Shown here piece after piece: positions 40,193 to 49,170 of a stretch of 64,000 nucleotides of DNA. The stretch covers positions 992,001 to 1,056,000 of the forward strand of contig NZ_QEWR01000002.1 in NCBI RefSeq assembly GCF_003121925.1. Reading direction: 5' to 3'. Below the pieces are notes generated by a model that ran no database searches, had not been told where the DNA came from, and worked only from the letters and a program-made list of their open reading frames with translations. The stretch is from Ignatzschineria indica. Its GTDB lineage: Bacteria; Pseudomonadota; Gammaproteobacteria; Cardiobacteriales; Wohlfahrtiimonadaceae. Position numbers and translations under genes: made by a program. How positions within the stretch are numbered: position 1 is the stretch's first letter; each line of letters begins with the position of its first letter.

Positions 40193-41002
40193 ATGCACAA
40201 TGAATCCCCACTGCAATCTATTAAAATTGTTATGGTTAATACGACACATCCCGGAAATATCGGTGCGGCAGCACGAGCGATGCGGGTGATGGGATTATAT
40301 AACTTAACGTTAGTGAATCCTCATAAATTCCCAAGTAAAGAGGCTACAGCCCTAGCAAGTGGTGCTCTTGATGTCTTAGAAAATGCCATTGTCACTGAGA
40401 CGCTCTCTGAGGCGGTTGCAGATTGTCAATATATCTTCGGCACTAGCGCTAGAAGTCGCCATATCGGTAAGCCAGAGCTCCCTATTGAAGAGGGTATTGA
40501 AGAGATCCGCTCAATTCTCTCACAAACACCTGATGCGAAGATTGCGATCCTCTTTGGTACAGAGAGAACGGGGTTAACTAATGAAGAGGTCGATATCTGC
40601 GACAAACTCTTCTATATCCCGACAGAAAATAATTACAATTCTCTCAACATCTCTCAAGCCATCCAGATTATTGCTTATGATTTGCGCCGACTACTCTCAC
40701 AAGAGAAAGCAAAAGCGATCATTAAAGCCCCGCACTATGCCGGCGAGCTTCCTGCAACTCACGAAGCATTAGAAGGGCTCTTCTCCCACCTAGAACGAGT
40801 GATGATCGAAAGTGACTTTCTTGATCCCAATAATCCCAAGCATCTCATGCGCAAGGTACGAAAGCTCTATAAAAAGGCGGCTTTAACGCAAGAAGAGATC
40901 AATATCTTACGTGGAACCCTAAATGCTTTAGAGAAACAAACGAAAAAAGTAGACCCCAAAGTAGATCCCAAAACAGACGAAGAAGCTGAAAAAGAGGAGT
41001 AG
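40193..41002 (+). CDS. trmJ: tRNA (cytidine/uridine-32-2'-O)-methyltransferase TrmJ
   Basis: TrmJ is a SPOUT-class enzyme that 2'-O-methylates position 32 of several tRNAs. The trefoil-knot motifs are present: VNTTHPGNIGAAARAM, FGTERTGLTNEEVDICD and IPTENNYNSLNISQAIQII. A helical C-terminal extension (residues about 165-245) is typical. The last 20 residues are low-complexity and include a tandem VDPKVDPK repeat before an acidic end, probably from local DNA duplication. cysE follows 6 nt later, with its ribosome site within the trmJ end. Confidence 0.94.
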   Translation: MHNESPLQSIKIVMVNTTHPGNIGAAARAMRVMGLYNLTLVNPHKFPSKEATALASGALDVLENAIVTETLSEAVADCQYIFGTSARSRHIGKPELPIEEGIEEIRSILSQTPDAKIAILFGTERTGLTNEEVDICDKLFYIPTENNYNSLNISQAIQIIAYDLRRLLSQEKAKAIIKAPHYAGELPATHEALEGLFSHLERVMIESDFLDPNNPKHLMRKVRKLYKKAALTQEEINILRGTLNALEKQTKKVDPKVDPKTDEEAEKEE

Positions 41003-41008
41003 AGATTT

Positions 41009-41866
41009 ATGATAAAAAGAGTAAAAGATGATATTAACAATATTAAAAAATTTGATCCGGCAGCGAGAACCTCTCTAGAGATTCTCCTCGCCTACCCCGG
41101 TCTTTGGGCTGTCTGGATTCATCGGATTGCACATGCCCTCTGGCGTAAACGTTTTAAAACAGTAGCCCGCTGGATCTCCACATGGAATCGCTTCTTAACC
41201 GGTATTGAGATCCATCCTGGGGCAAAAATTGGTGACCGCCTCTTTATCGATCATGGAATGGGAGTTGTCATTGGAGAGACTGCAGAGATTGGGGATGATT
41301 GTACTCTCTACCATGGGGTTACGCTGGGTGGAACAAGCCTTGAAAAAGGAAAGCGCCATCCCACTTTAGGTAATAATGTCGTTGTAGGAGCGGGTGCAAA
41401 AGTATTAGGCCCCATCACTTTAGGAAATAATGCGAGCGTCGGTGCTAACTCTGTTGTCGTTAAAGCAGTCCCTGATAATACAACCGCAGTCGGTATTCCT
41501 GCTCGTCTATCCAAACCGGATCGTCCAAATCTTAAAAAAGAGATCGCTAATAAGCTCTTTAATGCTTATGGGATGAGTCATGATATTGAAGATCCTGAAG
41601 CAAATGCTATCAACCTTCTCCTCAACCATATTGAGAAGCTTGATAAAGCACTCTGCCAAATGCAGACGGAACTTAAAGCACAAAATATTAAGCTCAATGT
41701 AGAATGGCCAACGATCCAAGATTGCTCTTTTGATGATGATGGTCTTCATATCCACCAAGAGAAAGTGGAAGAAGATGCATCTCAAGAAGATCAGAGTGAT
41801 AAAAAAGAGAAAAACTCTCATACTAAGCAAGATGATAAAAGAGAAGATCAGCCACTTAATCAATAA
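41009..41866 (+). CDS. cysE: Serine O-acetyltransferase
   Basis: The enzyme acetylates serine for cysteine synthesis. The N-terminal helical part is short ([22 protein letters not shown]), as in the EpsC-type SAT of many non-enteric bacteria. It is followed by the left-handed beta helix (residues about 66-175) with the catalytic [12 protein letters not shown] and the [18 protein letters not shown] loop. Beyond residue 175 is a tail of about 110 residues that ends in a highly charged Asp/Glu/Lys stretch and lacks the usual C-terminal Ile that docks into cysteine synthase. trmJ-cysE linkage is known from pseudomonads, where iscR follows; it does not here. Confidence 0.92.
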   Translation: MIKRVKDDINNIKKFDPAARTSLEILLAYPGLWAVWIHRIAHALWRKRFKTVARWISTWNRFLTGIEIHPGAKIGDRLFIDHGMGVVIGETAEIGDDCTLYHGVTLGGTSLEKGKRHPTLGNNVVVGAGAKVLGPITLGNNASVGANSVVVKAVPDNTTAVGIPARLSKPDRPNLKKEIANKLFNAYGMSHDIEDPEANAINLLLNHIEKLDKALCQMQTELKAQNIKLNVEWPTIQDCSFDDDGLHIHQEKVEEDASQEDQSDKKEKNSHTKQDDKREDQPLNQ

Positions 41867-41958
41867 AAGCGTGATAACAAAAACTAGAAAGCAATTGAGC
41901 TAGATATCGATTAGGCATCAGATACAAAACATTCGATGTTACATGTTAAGAAAATCAT

Positions 41959-41995
41959 AAGGGGGAGATGCCGATTCGCAACCTCCCCCTTTCTC
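41959..41995 (+). terminator. Terminator after cysE
   Basis: AAGGGGGAG (41959-41967) pairs with CTCCCCCTT (41983-41991) around a 15-nt loop and is followed by a pyrimidine-rich stretch. It is a strong GC stem just downstream of cysE. Confidence 0.85.
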
Positions 41996-42007
41996 TCTTC
42001 TCTTCAA

Positions 42008-42043
42008 CTTTCTCTTCGGCTTTCTCTTCAGCTTTCTCTTCTA
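42008..42043. repeat. 12-bp pyrimidine-rich tandem repeat
   Basis: Three CTTTCTCTTCNN units lie at 42008-42019, 42020-42031 and 42032-42043, immediately after the cysE terminator and before the end of the convergent gntR gene. The repeats have a marked purine/pyrimidine strand bias. Confidence 0.85.
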
Positions 42044-42090
42044 TGGCTATATATCACTACTTAGCTATGTAAGCAGCTTCTCTAATCATT

Positions 42091-42783
42091 TTAAAGAAAG
42101 ACCTTCTCAGCGCCTCTCTCTAACAGACGCAATACATCTTGATGATGCTCTGCCAAAATTGTTGAGAATTGATCAAAATCACGATTCCGTAAAGCATCAA
42201 TCAGAGCATCATGTTCTATTAATGGTTTATAAACTTCTGCTCGCTGATGGAGATAGAGCTCATTTTGTATAAAGGCTAAGCTCACAAAAAATGAGGGATA
42301 ACGCTCAATCAAAACTCGACTTCCTGAGAATTGGACAAGTGCATAATGAAACTCGTAATTGAGTAACCCTATATAAGCCATCTCTTCGCGCGATCCTTCC
42401 CCTTTATCGATAATCGCCTGCAAACTGGAGCGCATCTGTGCTGAAAGCTCCTCAAGATGCTCAATAAGTGGTGCAAGGTCCGCTATTCTAGAGACTTTCT
42501 CTAAAGCCTTATTCTCAAGAAAAAAACGAAGGTGATAGAGATCGATATGCTCTTCAAGGGTAAAACTATTTAGAAAAGTTCCTTTATTCTCAACCTTAGT
42601 CGCGATCCCTTCACTCACTAAGATAAAGATAGCTTCCCGAACAGAAGCACGGCTCGCCCCCGTCTTTTTAGCATATTTCTCCTCAAGAATCTTATCTCGC
42701 GGCTGAATCTCCCCTTTAATAATATCTTGAATAATAACCTCTTTAATTGTATTCGGCAGTGTCTGCGCGCGCTTTAACTCCAT
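42091..42783 (-). CDS. GntR-family regulator with FCD domain, probably of malonate genes (MdcY-like)
   Basis: The product is a DNA-binding transcriptional regulator, 230 residues. Residues about 8-72 form the winged helix (KEVIIQDIIKGEIQPRDKILEE, TGASRASVREAIFILVSEG, VENKGTFLN); residues about 80-220 are an all-helical FCD ligand domain with ARG-rich and His-bearing helices (NYEFHYALVQFSG, EHDALIDALRNRDF). Its position just after mdcG suggests it senses malonate, as MdcY does in Acinetobacter; that is inference. No ribosome site is obvious before the ATG. A 299-bp gap separates it from mdcG, so it is likely transcribed separately. Confidence 0.88.
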   Translation of the reverse strand: MELKRAQTLPNTIKEVIIQDIIKGEIQPRDKILEEKYAKKTGASRASVREAIFILVSEGIATKVENKGTFLNSFTLEEHIDLYHLRFFLENKALEKVSRIADLAPLIEHLEELSAQMRSSLQAIIDKGEGSREEMAYIGLLNYEFHYALVQFSGSRVLIERYPSFFVSLAFIQNELYLHQRAEVYKPLIEHDALIDALRNRDFDQFSTILAEHHQDVLRLLERGAEKVFL

Positions 42784-43082
42784 AAGTATATTGTTACCAT
42801 ATTAGTTATAAGTAGATAAAAGTAGCAGATAAGATTCTCTCACACCCTCAAAATTGTCTCACCATCGATCTTAAAAGCCAGCTATGAGGTAGCGATTTTT
42901 TATCTAATTGCTCTATTCGTTAAAAGATAACAAAGTATAGTATCGACTCTGAAAATTACTGCAATAGTCTCATTTAATAAAAATCGATAATCTTCATTAT
43001 CTCTTCACTATCTTCAAAAATTCCAATTAAAAATTCTAGCTAAAAATTCAAAATCTTATCTCTTAAGTTCAATGCCTAAACT

Positions 43083-43712
43083 TCAATCTGAAGTCTCATC
43101 CCAAACATCTTCTGTTAAAAGATATCCTGATGCACTTTTAAGAAGAATCTTCTTAGCTCCTCGAGCATACTCCTCAAGATGAAACGCCCCTTTAGGCCCT
43201 TCCACTTGAACATCGATCTTTTGAGGGAGTAATTGTAATGCTGATAGCCACTCAACTGCACTTTTAATTGAAAATTTTTTTTGAGGATAAAGGATGATAT
43301 CGATATCACTACGCGCTGAAAGAGTCGGTAATCCTGTGGCTAACTCATATCCTAAACTTCCACCAATCCCCCAAGAGATCTTGGAAAAGAGAGATGCTAA
43401 GACTTGAATTGAGTCGATAATTTGAGGAAATTCTTTTTGTCGCTGCCATCCTCCCCAAACCGACTCTTGCACTAAACTCTCTGGAGTAATAACAGAGTGA
43501 ATCCACTCTCGAGGAATTGCCGTACCATATCGCTCTCCTCGTGTTTTTCCTCTGATCCCTATCGCAACCTTTCCTGCCGGCACTTCACCTCTTCTTACAA
43601 CATGATAGGCGGTCTCCTGCCATCGCTGAAGTGCCCATTCGGGAAAAAAGAGCGTATCAATCGATACGCCCTTCTTAATCTCAACAATATCATGAGGTTT
43701 AATTATTGCCAT
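43083..43712 (-). CDS. mdcG: Malonate decarboxylase holo-ACP synthase (phosphoribosyl-dephospho-CoA transferase)
   Basis: MdcG transfers the phosphoribosyl-dephospho-CoA prosthetic group to the acyl carrier subunit MdcC. The 209-residue protein has the N-terminal MdcG-type segment (KPHDIVEIKKG, GIRGKTRGERYGTAIP) and a nucleotidyltransferase-like centre GSLGYELATGLPTLSARSDIDIILYP, where the two Asp of SDIDI should bind metal. The start overlaps the end of the mdcDE gene by 10 bp, so it is translated with the decarboxylase. Confidence 0.92.
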   Translation of the reverse strand: MAIIKPHDIVEIKKGVSIDTLFFPEWALQRWQETAYHVVRRGEVPAGKVAIGIRGKTRGERYGTAIPREWIHSVITPESLVQESVWGGWQRQKEFPQIIDSIQVLASLFSKISWGIGGSLGYELATGLPTLSARSDIDIILYPQKKFSIKSAVEWLSALQLLPQKIDVQVEGPKGAFHLEEYARGAKKILLKSASGYLLTEDVWDETSD

Positions 43713-45385
43713 ACTTCCTCTAATCGCGCTCTTACCTTATTGGTTTCTACACGCCCAAATGTGGTAGCTTGTGGATTTGTATAGCGAAAGCTTAAATCAC
43801 GCTCTTCCGGCGATAAGCTCGCAATCGCCTCTTTAGTTGCCTTCAACAAAAGCGCAACATCGACTTCAGTTGGCTGATCTGCATTAGAGACCTCTAATAG
43901 CTGATAGAGTGCACCTAACTTCTGGAAGCTCTCAATATCGTACGCAATTGCCGGCACCTTCGCAGCAGCTGCATCGATCTCCTCAATGGTTCGCAATGTA
44001 ACCCTCGCCGCAGACTCTTTCGACATCGCTTGCACATTAATCTTTTTATCATCTAACGCGATAAGACGATTCGATTGTAGACCATGAGCTAAAAAAGCCC
44101 CTGAAATCGCATTACCAACAATTAACCCAATTACAGGATGTCCCATCTGTCTTGCAGAAGCGTAAGCATCAACACTTGCCGCTAATGCAAGATGGATTCC
44201 AATAAGCTCCTCTTTATAGCCATATGCCTGACTCGGAACATCGATCACCATAATAATGGGACGCTTCTTCTCCTTATTTCGATCTGCTTCAATCGCATCC
44301 CAGATCTGTTTTGCTAGAACAAGTCCCTCTTGTAGCCCAACTTCCCCTTTTCGTACACGATAGAAACGATTCTCAGGATTAGGAACAACCGCTAAATAAC
44401 GGCGTAGCTCCCCCTCTTGCTCTACATTTGCGGCTAAGACAGAAGGAACTTCTGAATGTGGATTCTTTAGCCCTGTTAATTGTGAAAACCAGTGATATCC
44501 CCGCCCTTCACTCTGTGGCTTCTCCCTTTCTGTCACTAATGGGAAGCAATAATCTTTCACCTCTTCTAGCGATTGCTGATAGAGCTCAACATACGCAGCT
44601 GGCGTTAAAGGTTGAGAAAAGTCGATCTGATCCAAAATCTTTAAAAAACGATCTAACTGACGAGAGCGATAACTGTTTGGAGGATTAGCAATTACCTTCT
44701 CTATTGTCGCAATAATAGTGGCAACATCATCTGTTACAACTTCATCCACTAACCCTGTCTTCGCCTTCTGATTCACACCAATGGTATCCCAAATAAGGGA
44801 CTGATCACTCGAATCAAATTCACGGACACCAGCCTCCTGCTCAATCACCTCAGGACCATTGAGCCCGACACGTGCCCGATTGGTCGCAATCAGGTAAGAA
44901 GTGACGGCTGAGGTGATAGACATCCCGCCAAAAGAGCCTACTAATCCCGGCACAAGACCAATTACCGGCACATGCTCTCTTAATGCGATGATCATATTCT
45001 GAATCTCTGAGATTGAGAGCAATCCATAATTTGCCTCCTGAAGGCGAACACCACCAGTATCTAATATTAAGATAGGATAGATTCTTTTACCGGCACGATT
45101 CTCTTTTAAAACCATCTCCAATGCAGCTGAGATTTTTGCGCCTCCAACCTCACCGATTCCGCCACCTTGAAAATGGCCTTCAAGAGAGATCACGAGCGCT
45201 TCTCTTCCTCTGAGCTTTCCACGCATCAAGATCACACCATCATCACTTTGTGGCACGATACCTTGAGGGACTAAATAAGGACTCATAATCCCATCGTAAG
45301 GATCCAAAAATTCTGTTGCACTTCCTTCATCTAAGAGTGCTATTGCTCGCTCTCTACCATTTAATTCAACAAAACTATTTCTCAT
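43703..45385 (-). CDS. mdcD/mdcE: Fused malonate decarboxylase beta and gamma subunits (MdcD-MdcE)
   Basis: This 560-residue chain contains both carboxyltransferase-like halves of the decarboxylase, normally two proteins. Residues 1 to about 275 are MdcD-like (ISLEGHFQGGGIGEVGGAK, LILDTGGVRLQEANYG, PGLVGSFGGMSITSA). Residues from about 295 (GYHWFSQLTG) to the end are MdcE-like (PIIMVIDVPSQAYGYKEE, IGLIVGNAISGAFLAHGL). The reading frame is continuous with no stop or frameshift, and the junction region is a plausible linker. The gene lies between mdcC (11-bp overlap) and mdcG (10-bp overlap). Together the halves decarboxylate malonyl-S-ACP to acetyl-S-ACP. Confidence 0.93.
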   Translation of the reverse strand: MRNSFVELNGRERAIALLDEGSATEFLDPYDGIMSPYLVPQGIVPQSDDGVILMRGKLRGREALVISLEGHFQGGGIGEVGGAKISAALEMVLKENRAGKRIYPILILDTGGVRLQEANYGLLSISEIQNMIIALREHVPVIGLVPGLVGSFGGMSITSAVTSYLIATNRARVGLNGPEVIEQEAGVREFDSSDQSLIWDTIGVNQKAKTGLVDEVVTDDVATIIATIEKVIANPPNSYRSRQLDRFLKILDQIDFSQPLTPAAYVELYQQSLEEVKDYCFPLVTEREKPQSEGRGYHWFSQLTGLKNPHSEVPSVLAANVEQEGELRRYLAVVPNPENRFYRVRKGEVGLQEGLVLAKQIWDAIEADRNKEKKRPIIMVIDVPSQAYGYKEELIGIHLALAASVDAYASARQMGHPVIGLIVGNAISGAFLAHGLQSNRLIALDDKKINVQAMSKESAARVTLRTIEEIDAAAAKVPAIAYDIESFQKLGALYQLLEVSNADQPTEVDVALLLKATKEAIASLSPEERDLSFRYTNPQATTFGRVETNKVRARLEEVWQ

Positions 45386-45677
45386 CTTTCTTCAACTCCT
45401 CTAATGCTTGTGCTAATCGAAGACCCACAACGCCTGGAGTGGCCCCAAAATCATGAATGGTCACTCTTGCCAAGAGAGGATAACGGGTAAAAAACCGCGT
45501 TAAGACCTTATCCCACACAGCTTCAAAGCCATCGCTACCGGTAATAACAGAGACTTCTGCATACTCACCCTCTATCGGCTCAAAAATCACCTCAAGATCA
45601 CCTGACCCAACAACACCGATATGAGCACGATTCTCAATCAGCTCATGCCCTTTATATTTAAAACGCAACTGTTCCAT
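45375..45677 (-). CDS. mdcC: Malonate decarboxylase acyl carrier protein (delta subunit)
   Basis: MdcC carries the 2'-(5''-phosphoribosyl)-3'-dephospho-CoA arm to which acetyl and malonyl groups are attached. I take ATG 45677 as start because AGGAG lies 6 nt upstream (a TTG one codon earlier is the alternative). This gives 100 residues and places the attachment serine of GVVGSGDLEV at residue 25, the position known from Klebsiella MdcC. The gene overlaps the end of mdcB and the start of mdcDE, implying coordinated stoichiometry. Confidence 0.93.
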   Translation of the reverse strand: MEQLRFKYKGHELIENRAHIGVVGSGDLEVIFEPIEGEYAEVSVITGSDGFEAVWDKVLTRFFTRYPLLARVTIHDFGATPGVVGLRLAQALEELKKDEK

Positions 45678-46578
45678 CAATAACTCCTAATTTCTCTAAA
45701 AATATGATTGCCGCTAATAGATCCGCACTTCCGCCAGGAGAGAGATAATGATCTCGACAATAGTGACAAAATTCGACATAAGCACTAACTCCTTCAGGTC
45801 GATCTAAGCCTAAAACAAGGATGTTAAGCGCATAATCTTGTACCTCTTGTAAAGTCTTAAGATCACTGCGCGAAGCGATACAGGTATCTTCAACAACCGC
45901 GATCAATTGCAAAAGTCGCTCAATCCAGTAGAGCGCTTGTTGCTCCACTTTATTGTATCGAGTGGGCATCGCGATCACTCGGCTCAATGAAGGAAATCCG
46001 GCTCTCGCTTCTTCTAATGCACCGCGAATACCATATTTCCTCCCGACAACTGCACCGTTTGTTGAGTGATCCCGGCAATAACGCCTATCAGGATAAGAGG
46101 CTAACTTTCCGATCATCTCCAGTAGTTGTGAGAAAGAGAGTTCACAACGATAACTTGCTAAAACAGCAATCATCAATCCTAAAATCCAGATCGCCCCTTT
46201 ATGGGTATTGATCCCATTTGTGATCTGCAACATGATCCGCTCTCCCTCTCGCCCAATCTCGGCAATATCCTCTCTTAAAGATTGCCCTATAGGCGCATTT
46301 AAGGAGCGAAGGGCGATCTGATAAAAGGTGGGGTAGAGACTCTCAGCAGAATGCACAAGCAGTTGCCAATCCATATCGTGATGGGCATTATTGCTCCAAC
46401 GATCGACTAATCCCGGCTTAGGGCTTAAAGAGACCTCTAAAATAAGTGCCGAGACAGCCATCATTGCCAAATGGTGCGCTAAGCTACCTTGCGTCCCCAT
46501 TACCGGCAACTTGGTCGCCATCCTTATCTGCCCCATTACTGCGACTTCTCCCTGCATTGATCTATTCACCAATATCAT
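45658..46578 (-). CDS. mdcB: Triphosphoribosyl-dephospho-CoA synthase
   Basis: MdcB makes the prosthetic-group precursor from ATP and dephospho-CoA. The CitG/MdcB family motifs are all visible: LEVSLSPKPGLVDRWSNNAHHDMD, NGINTHKGAIWILG and SPGGSADLLAAI near the C-terminus. The start is unclear: ATG 46578 abuts GGGAG with no spacing, while an in-frame GTG at 46569 has a 9-nt spacing and would suit that site better. It lies between mdcA (37-nt gap) and mdcC (20-bp overlap). Confidence 0.93.
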   Translation of the reverse strand: MILVNRSMQGEVAVMGQIRMATKLPVMGTQGSLAHHLAMMAVSALILEVSLSPKPGLVDRWSNNAHHDMDWQLLVHSAESLYPTFYQIALRSLNAPIGQSLREDIAEIGREGERIMLQITNGINTHKGAIWILGLMIAVLASYRCELSFSQLLEMIGKLASYPDRRYCRDHSTNGAVVGRKYGIRGALEEARAGFPSLSRVIAMPTRYNKVEQQALYWIERLLQLIAVVEDTCIASRSDLKTLQEVQDYALNILVLGLDRPEGVSAYVEFCHYCRDHYLSPGGSADLLAAIIFLEKLGVIDGTVAF

Positions 46579-46615
46579 CTCCCTGTATGATCTATCTCAA
46601 TAGGTAAAACAGAGC

Positions 46616-48256
46616 TTAAGACCAACTTCTAAACTGCTTAGGAGGCTCATAGAGCCCACCGGACCAAGTGACTAAGTCCTCAATGGAATAGGCAGCAAGT
46701 AGTGACCGCTTCGCCTCTGTTCTTGCAACCTGAAGATCCTCCGGCAATGCGACAATCCCTCGATCTCTTAATGATTGAACGGTTGCCTCTGCGACAGTAT
46801 CACCAATAGGCGTTACCCCGGCGATTGCAGCTATTGCCGCACGTCTCTCCTCTAATCCTTCCGCCTTATAGAGATAAGCAATTCCCTCTTCTGTTACCAA
46901 ATGAGTAGTATCATCGCCATAAATCATAATGGGAACGATCGGAAGATTTGCTTGCTTCTTCACCTCAATTGCATCGAGTCGATCAACAATAACAGGCTTC
47001 TTATTAGCACCATAAGTCTCTACCATCTGCACGACTATTTTACGCCCCTTAGCAAGCTCCTCTTTCCCTGCTAAATCGAGCCACGCAGCTGTTGAGTGCC
47101 TTCTACCACCAGGATCATGCCCCATATTAGGCGCTCCACCAAAACCAGATAGACGACCTAACGTTACTGTTGATGAATTTCCATCCCGATCGATCTGTAA
47201 AGAGGAACCGATAAACATATCCACCGCATATTGACCGGCAACTTGGCACATCGCACGATTTGAACGCATCGATCCATCATGCCCTGTAAAGAAGATATCG
47301 GGGCGGGCGCAGATATAACGCTCCATTCCCACCTCTCCGCCAAAACTATGGATACTCTCAACCCAACCCGATTCAATTGCAGGAATCATCGTAGGATGCG
47401 GATTTAATGCCCAATGTTTAGCAATCTTCCCTCTAAGCCCCAACTTCTCTCCATAGGTCGGTAGAAGAAGTTCGATCGCCGCTGTATTAAATCCGATCCC
47501 ATGATTTAAAGAGGTCACTTGATGCTTCTCATAAATTCCACGAATTGCCATCATTGCCATCAAGATCTGAATCTCTGTAATCGCTTTCGGATCACGGGTA
47601 AAGAGAGGCTCTAAGATATAGGGCTCATCCGCCACAACAATGGCATCCACCCAAGATACCGGGATATCGATCCTTGGGAGCTGATCAACCTTCTCATTGA
47701 CCTGTACAATCACAATTCCATCTTTAAATGCCGCCGCCTCAACGATAGTGGGGGTCTCTTCGGTATTAAAGCCTGTATAGAGATTTCCCTCACTATCCGC
47801 CTTATCTGCAGCTACTAAGACAACGTTAGGAGTTAGATCGATAAAGAGACGCCCATAAAGCTCTAAGTAGGTATGAATATCTCCTAACTTAACAACCTGA
47901 TCTTCAATCATCTGTGAGATACGTAAACTTTGAGCGCCGGCATAAGAGAAGTCGAGCTTTTCTGCAATCCCCTTCTCAAAGATCGTTAAATGTTCCGGCC
48001 GAGAAACACTCGGCATAATCATATGAAGTTGATTAACCTTATTAACATCGACCTCTAATAACTTTTCTGATAAAAAAGAGGCTTGCTTCTGATTATCACC
48101 CTCTAAAACAACACGATCACCCGGAGAAATCAGTGCTTCTAATGCAGCAACAATATCACTGCTATTGATATATTTCCCCTGCATCATTGGGGCGACTTTA
48201 GCCATTTTGGCAATTTTCTTTTGCCGTTTAAGATCCCACTGTTTTTCACTAGTCAT
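46616..48256 (-). CDS. mdcA: Malonate decarboxylase alpha subunit (acetyl-S-ACP:malonate ACP transferase)
   Basis: MdcA swaps the acetyl group on the carrier for malonate, releasing acetate and starting each turnover. The 546-residue protein is a CoA-transferase-like chain with the MdcA blocks GDRVVLEGDNQKQASFL, LTPNVVLVAADKADSEGNLYTGFNTEETP, NHGIGFNTAAIELLLPTYG and GGAPNMGHDPGGRRH, and ends VTWSGGLYEPPKQFRSW. Its start overlaps the mdcH stop by 4 bp. The size equals known MdcA. Confidence 0.97.
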   Translation of the reverse strand: MTSEKQWDLKRQKKIAKMAKVAPMMQGKYINSSDIVAALEALISPGDRVVLEGDNQKQASFLSEKLLEVDVNKVNQLHMIMPSVSRPEHLTIFEKGIAEKLDFSYAGAQSLRISQMIEDQVVKLGDIHTYLELYGRLFIDLTPNVVLVAADKADSEGNLYTGFNTEETPTIVEAAAFKDGIVIVQVNEKVDQLPRIDIPVSWVDAIVVADEPYILEPLFTRDPKAITEIQILMAMMAIRGIYEKHQVTSLNHGIGFNTAAIELLLPTYGEKLGLRGKIAKHWALNPHPTMIPAIESGWVESIHSFGGEVGMERYICARPDIFFTGHDGSMRSNRAMCQVAGQYAVDMFIGSSLQIDRDGNSSTVTLGRLSGFGGAPNMGHDPGGRRHSTAAWLDLAGKEELAKGRKIVVQMVETYGANKKPVIVDRLDAIEVKKQANLPIVPIMIYGDDTTHLVTEEGIAYLYKAEGLEERRAAIAAIAGVTPIGDTVAEATVQSLRDRGIVALPEDLQVARTEAKRSLLAAYSIEDLVTWSGGLYEPPKQFRSWS

Positions 48257-49170
48257 ACTTCACTACTCCGTTTCTTATATAAAAAGATGGTATCTGATAT
48301 GCCATATTGAGCGACACTATAAGTAGATAGGTCGGGATAGCTACGCTTTACCAGATTCGTTAATGCTCTGCCCGGCGGTAGCTCAATAAAGTGATGCATT
48401 CCATTTTCGACAGCGATCTGCATCATATCGAGCCACTTTACAGGATGAACCACATTGTGGATAAGATCCCCTGCAATCTCATCAGCATCATTCAACAATC
48501 TCCCTGTACAATTCCCTAAATAGGGAACAGTTGGCGGATGAAACTCAATCTCTGTCGCTAACTGCTCTAATGCTTCAGCTACCGGCTTCATCAAAATTGA
48601 ATGGGATGGGGTCGGTACCGCTATGCGTTTAGCTAATCCCGCTCCCTGCTCTTTTGCCGCGGCAATCACTCGATCAATCCCTACCCAACTTCCTGAGATA
48701 GTTAGCTGCAACTCTTCATTTTGATTAGAGAGATAGACAGGATTGTCACTACTAAAATTTGTATCAACCAAGGTGGCCAACTCTCGCTGTGTTAAGCCTG
48801 TAATCACCCCCATACCATATCCTGTTGGGTAGAGTGATTGCATCAATGAAGCGCGCCGATAAACAAGTTTAATGGCATCAGTAAGTGTTAATACTTGTGC
48901 CACAACAGCAGCACTAAATGCCCCTAAAGAGTGGCCAGCAACCATATTGATATCAACCATCGCTTCACGTAACTTTTCAGCGGCACTCACTTCCGTGATC
49001 AAAAGCGCTAACTGGATATCGACAGTCTGCTGAAAATCTGGTGGTTGCTCTTGAAAATCCTTTCCTGTTTCGGCTTTAACTAGCTGAAAATAGTGAGGAT
49101 CAACATTCTCTAACATCGCTAAATTTTGTGAGCCTTGCCCAGGAAAGAGCCAAATAGTTCGATTACTCAA
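48253..49170 (-). CDS. mdcH: Malonyl-CoA:ACP malonyltransferase of malonate decarboxylase (epsilon)
   Basis: MdcH loads malonyl from malonyl-CoA onto MdcC to prime the decarboxylase. It is a FabD-like acyltransferase: GQGSQNLAML near the N-terminus, the nucleophile elbow VAGHSLGAFSA, and the His of TPSHSILMKPVAEAL. I choose TTG 49170 because AGAGG is 8 nt upstream and the protein then begins next to the GQGSQ strand, as in FabD-like proteins; GTG 49191 is a longer in-frame choice without a ribosome site. Having mdcH first and coupled to mdcA by a 4-bp overlap is an unusual order. Confidence 0.92.
   Translation of the reverse strand: MSNRTIWLFPGQGSQNLAMLENVDPHYFQLVKAETGKDFQEQPPDFQQTVDIQLALLITEVSAAEKLREAMVDINMVAGHSLGAFSAAVVAQVLTLTDAIKLVYRRASLMQSLYPTGYGMGVITGLTQRELATLVDTNFSSDNPVYLSNQNEELQLTISGSWVGIDRVIAAAKEQGAGLAKRIAVPTPSHSILMKPVAEALEQLATEIEFHPPTVPYLGNCTGRLLNDADEIAGDLIHNVVHPVKWLDMMQIAVENGMHHFIELPPGRALTNLVKRSYPDLSTYSVAQYGISDTIFLYKKRSSEV

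Noticed and set aside
41507-41863. 118-residue hydrophobic frame opposite to the cysE tail
   Set aside because: It is the reverse complement of the charged CysE tail; hydrophobicity is the usual mirror of a Lys/Glu-rich sequence.
42760-42800. Leaderless promoter for the GntR gene (TATACT just before the ATG)
   Set aside because: There is no -35 at a suitable distance, and AT-rich DNA produces such hexamers often.
43703-45385. MdcD-MdcE fusion as a sequencing error removing a stop codon
   Set aside because: The joining region is in frame and reads as a plausible linker with no sign of a lost start and ribosome site for a separate mdcE; I keep it as a real fusion, though reads would settle it.
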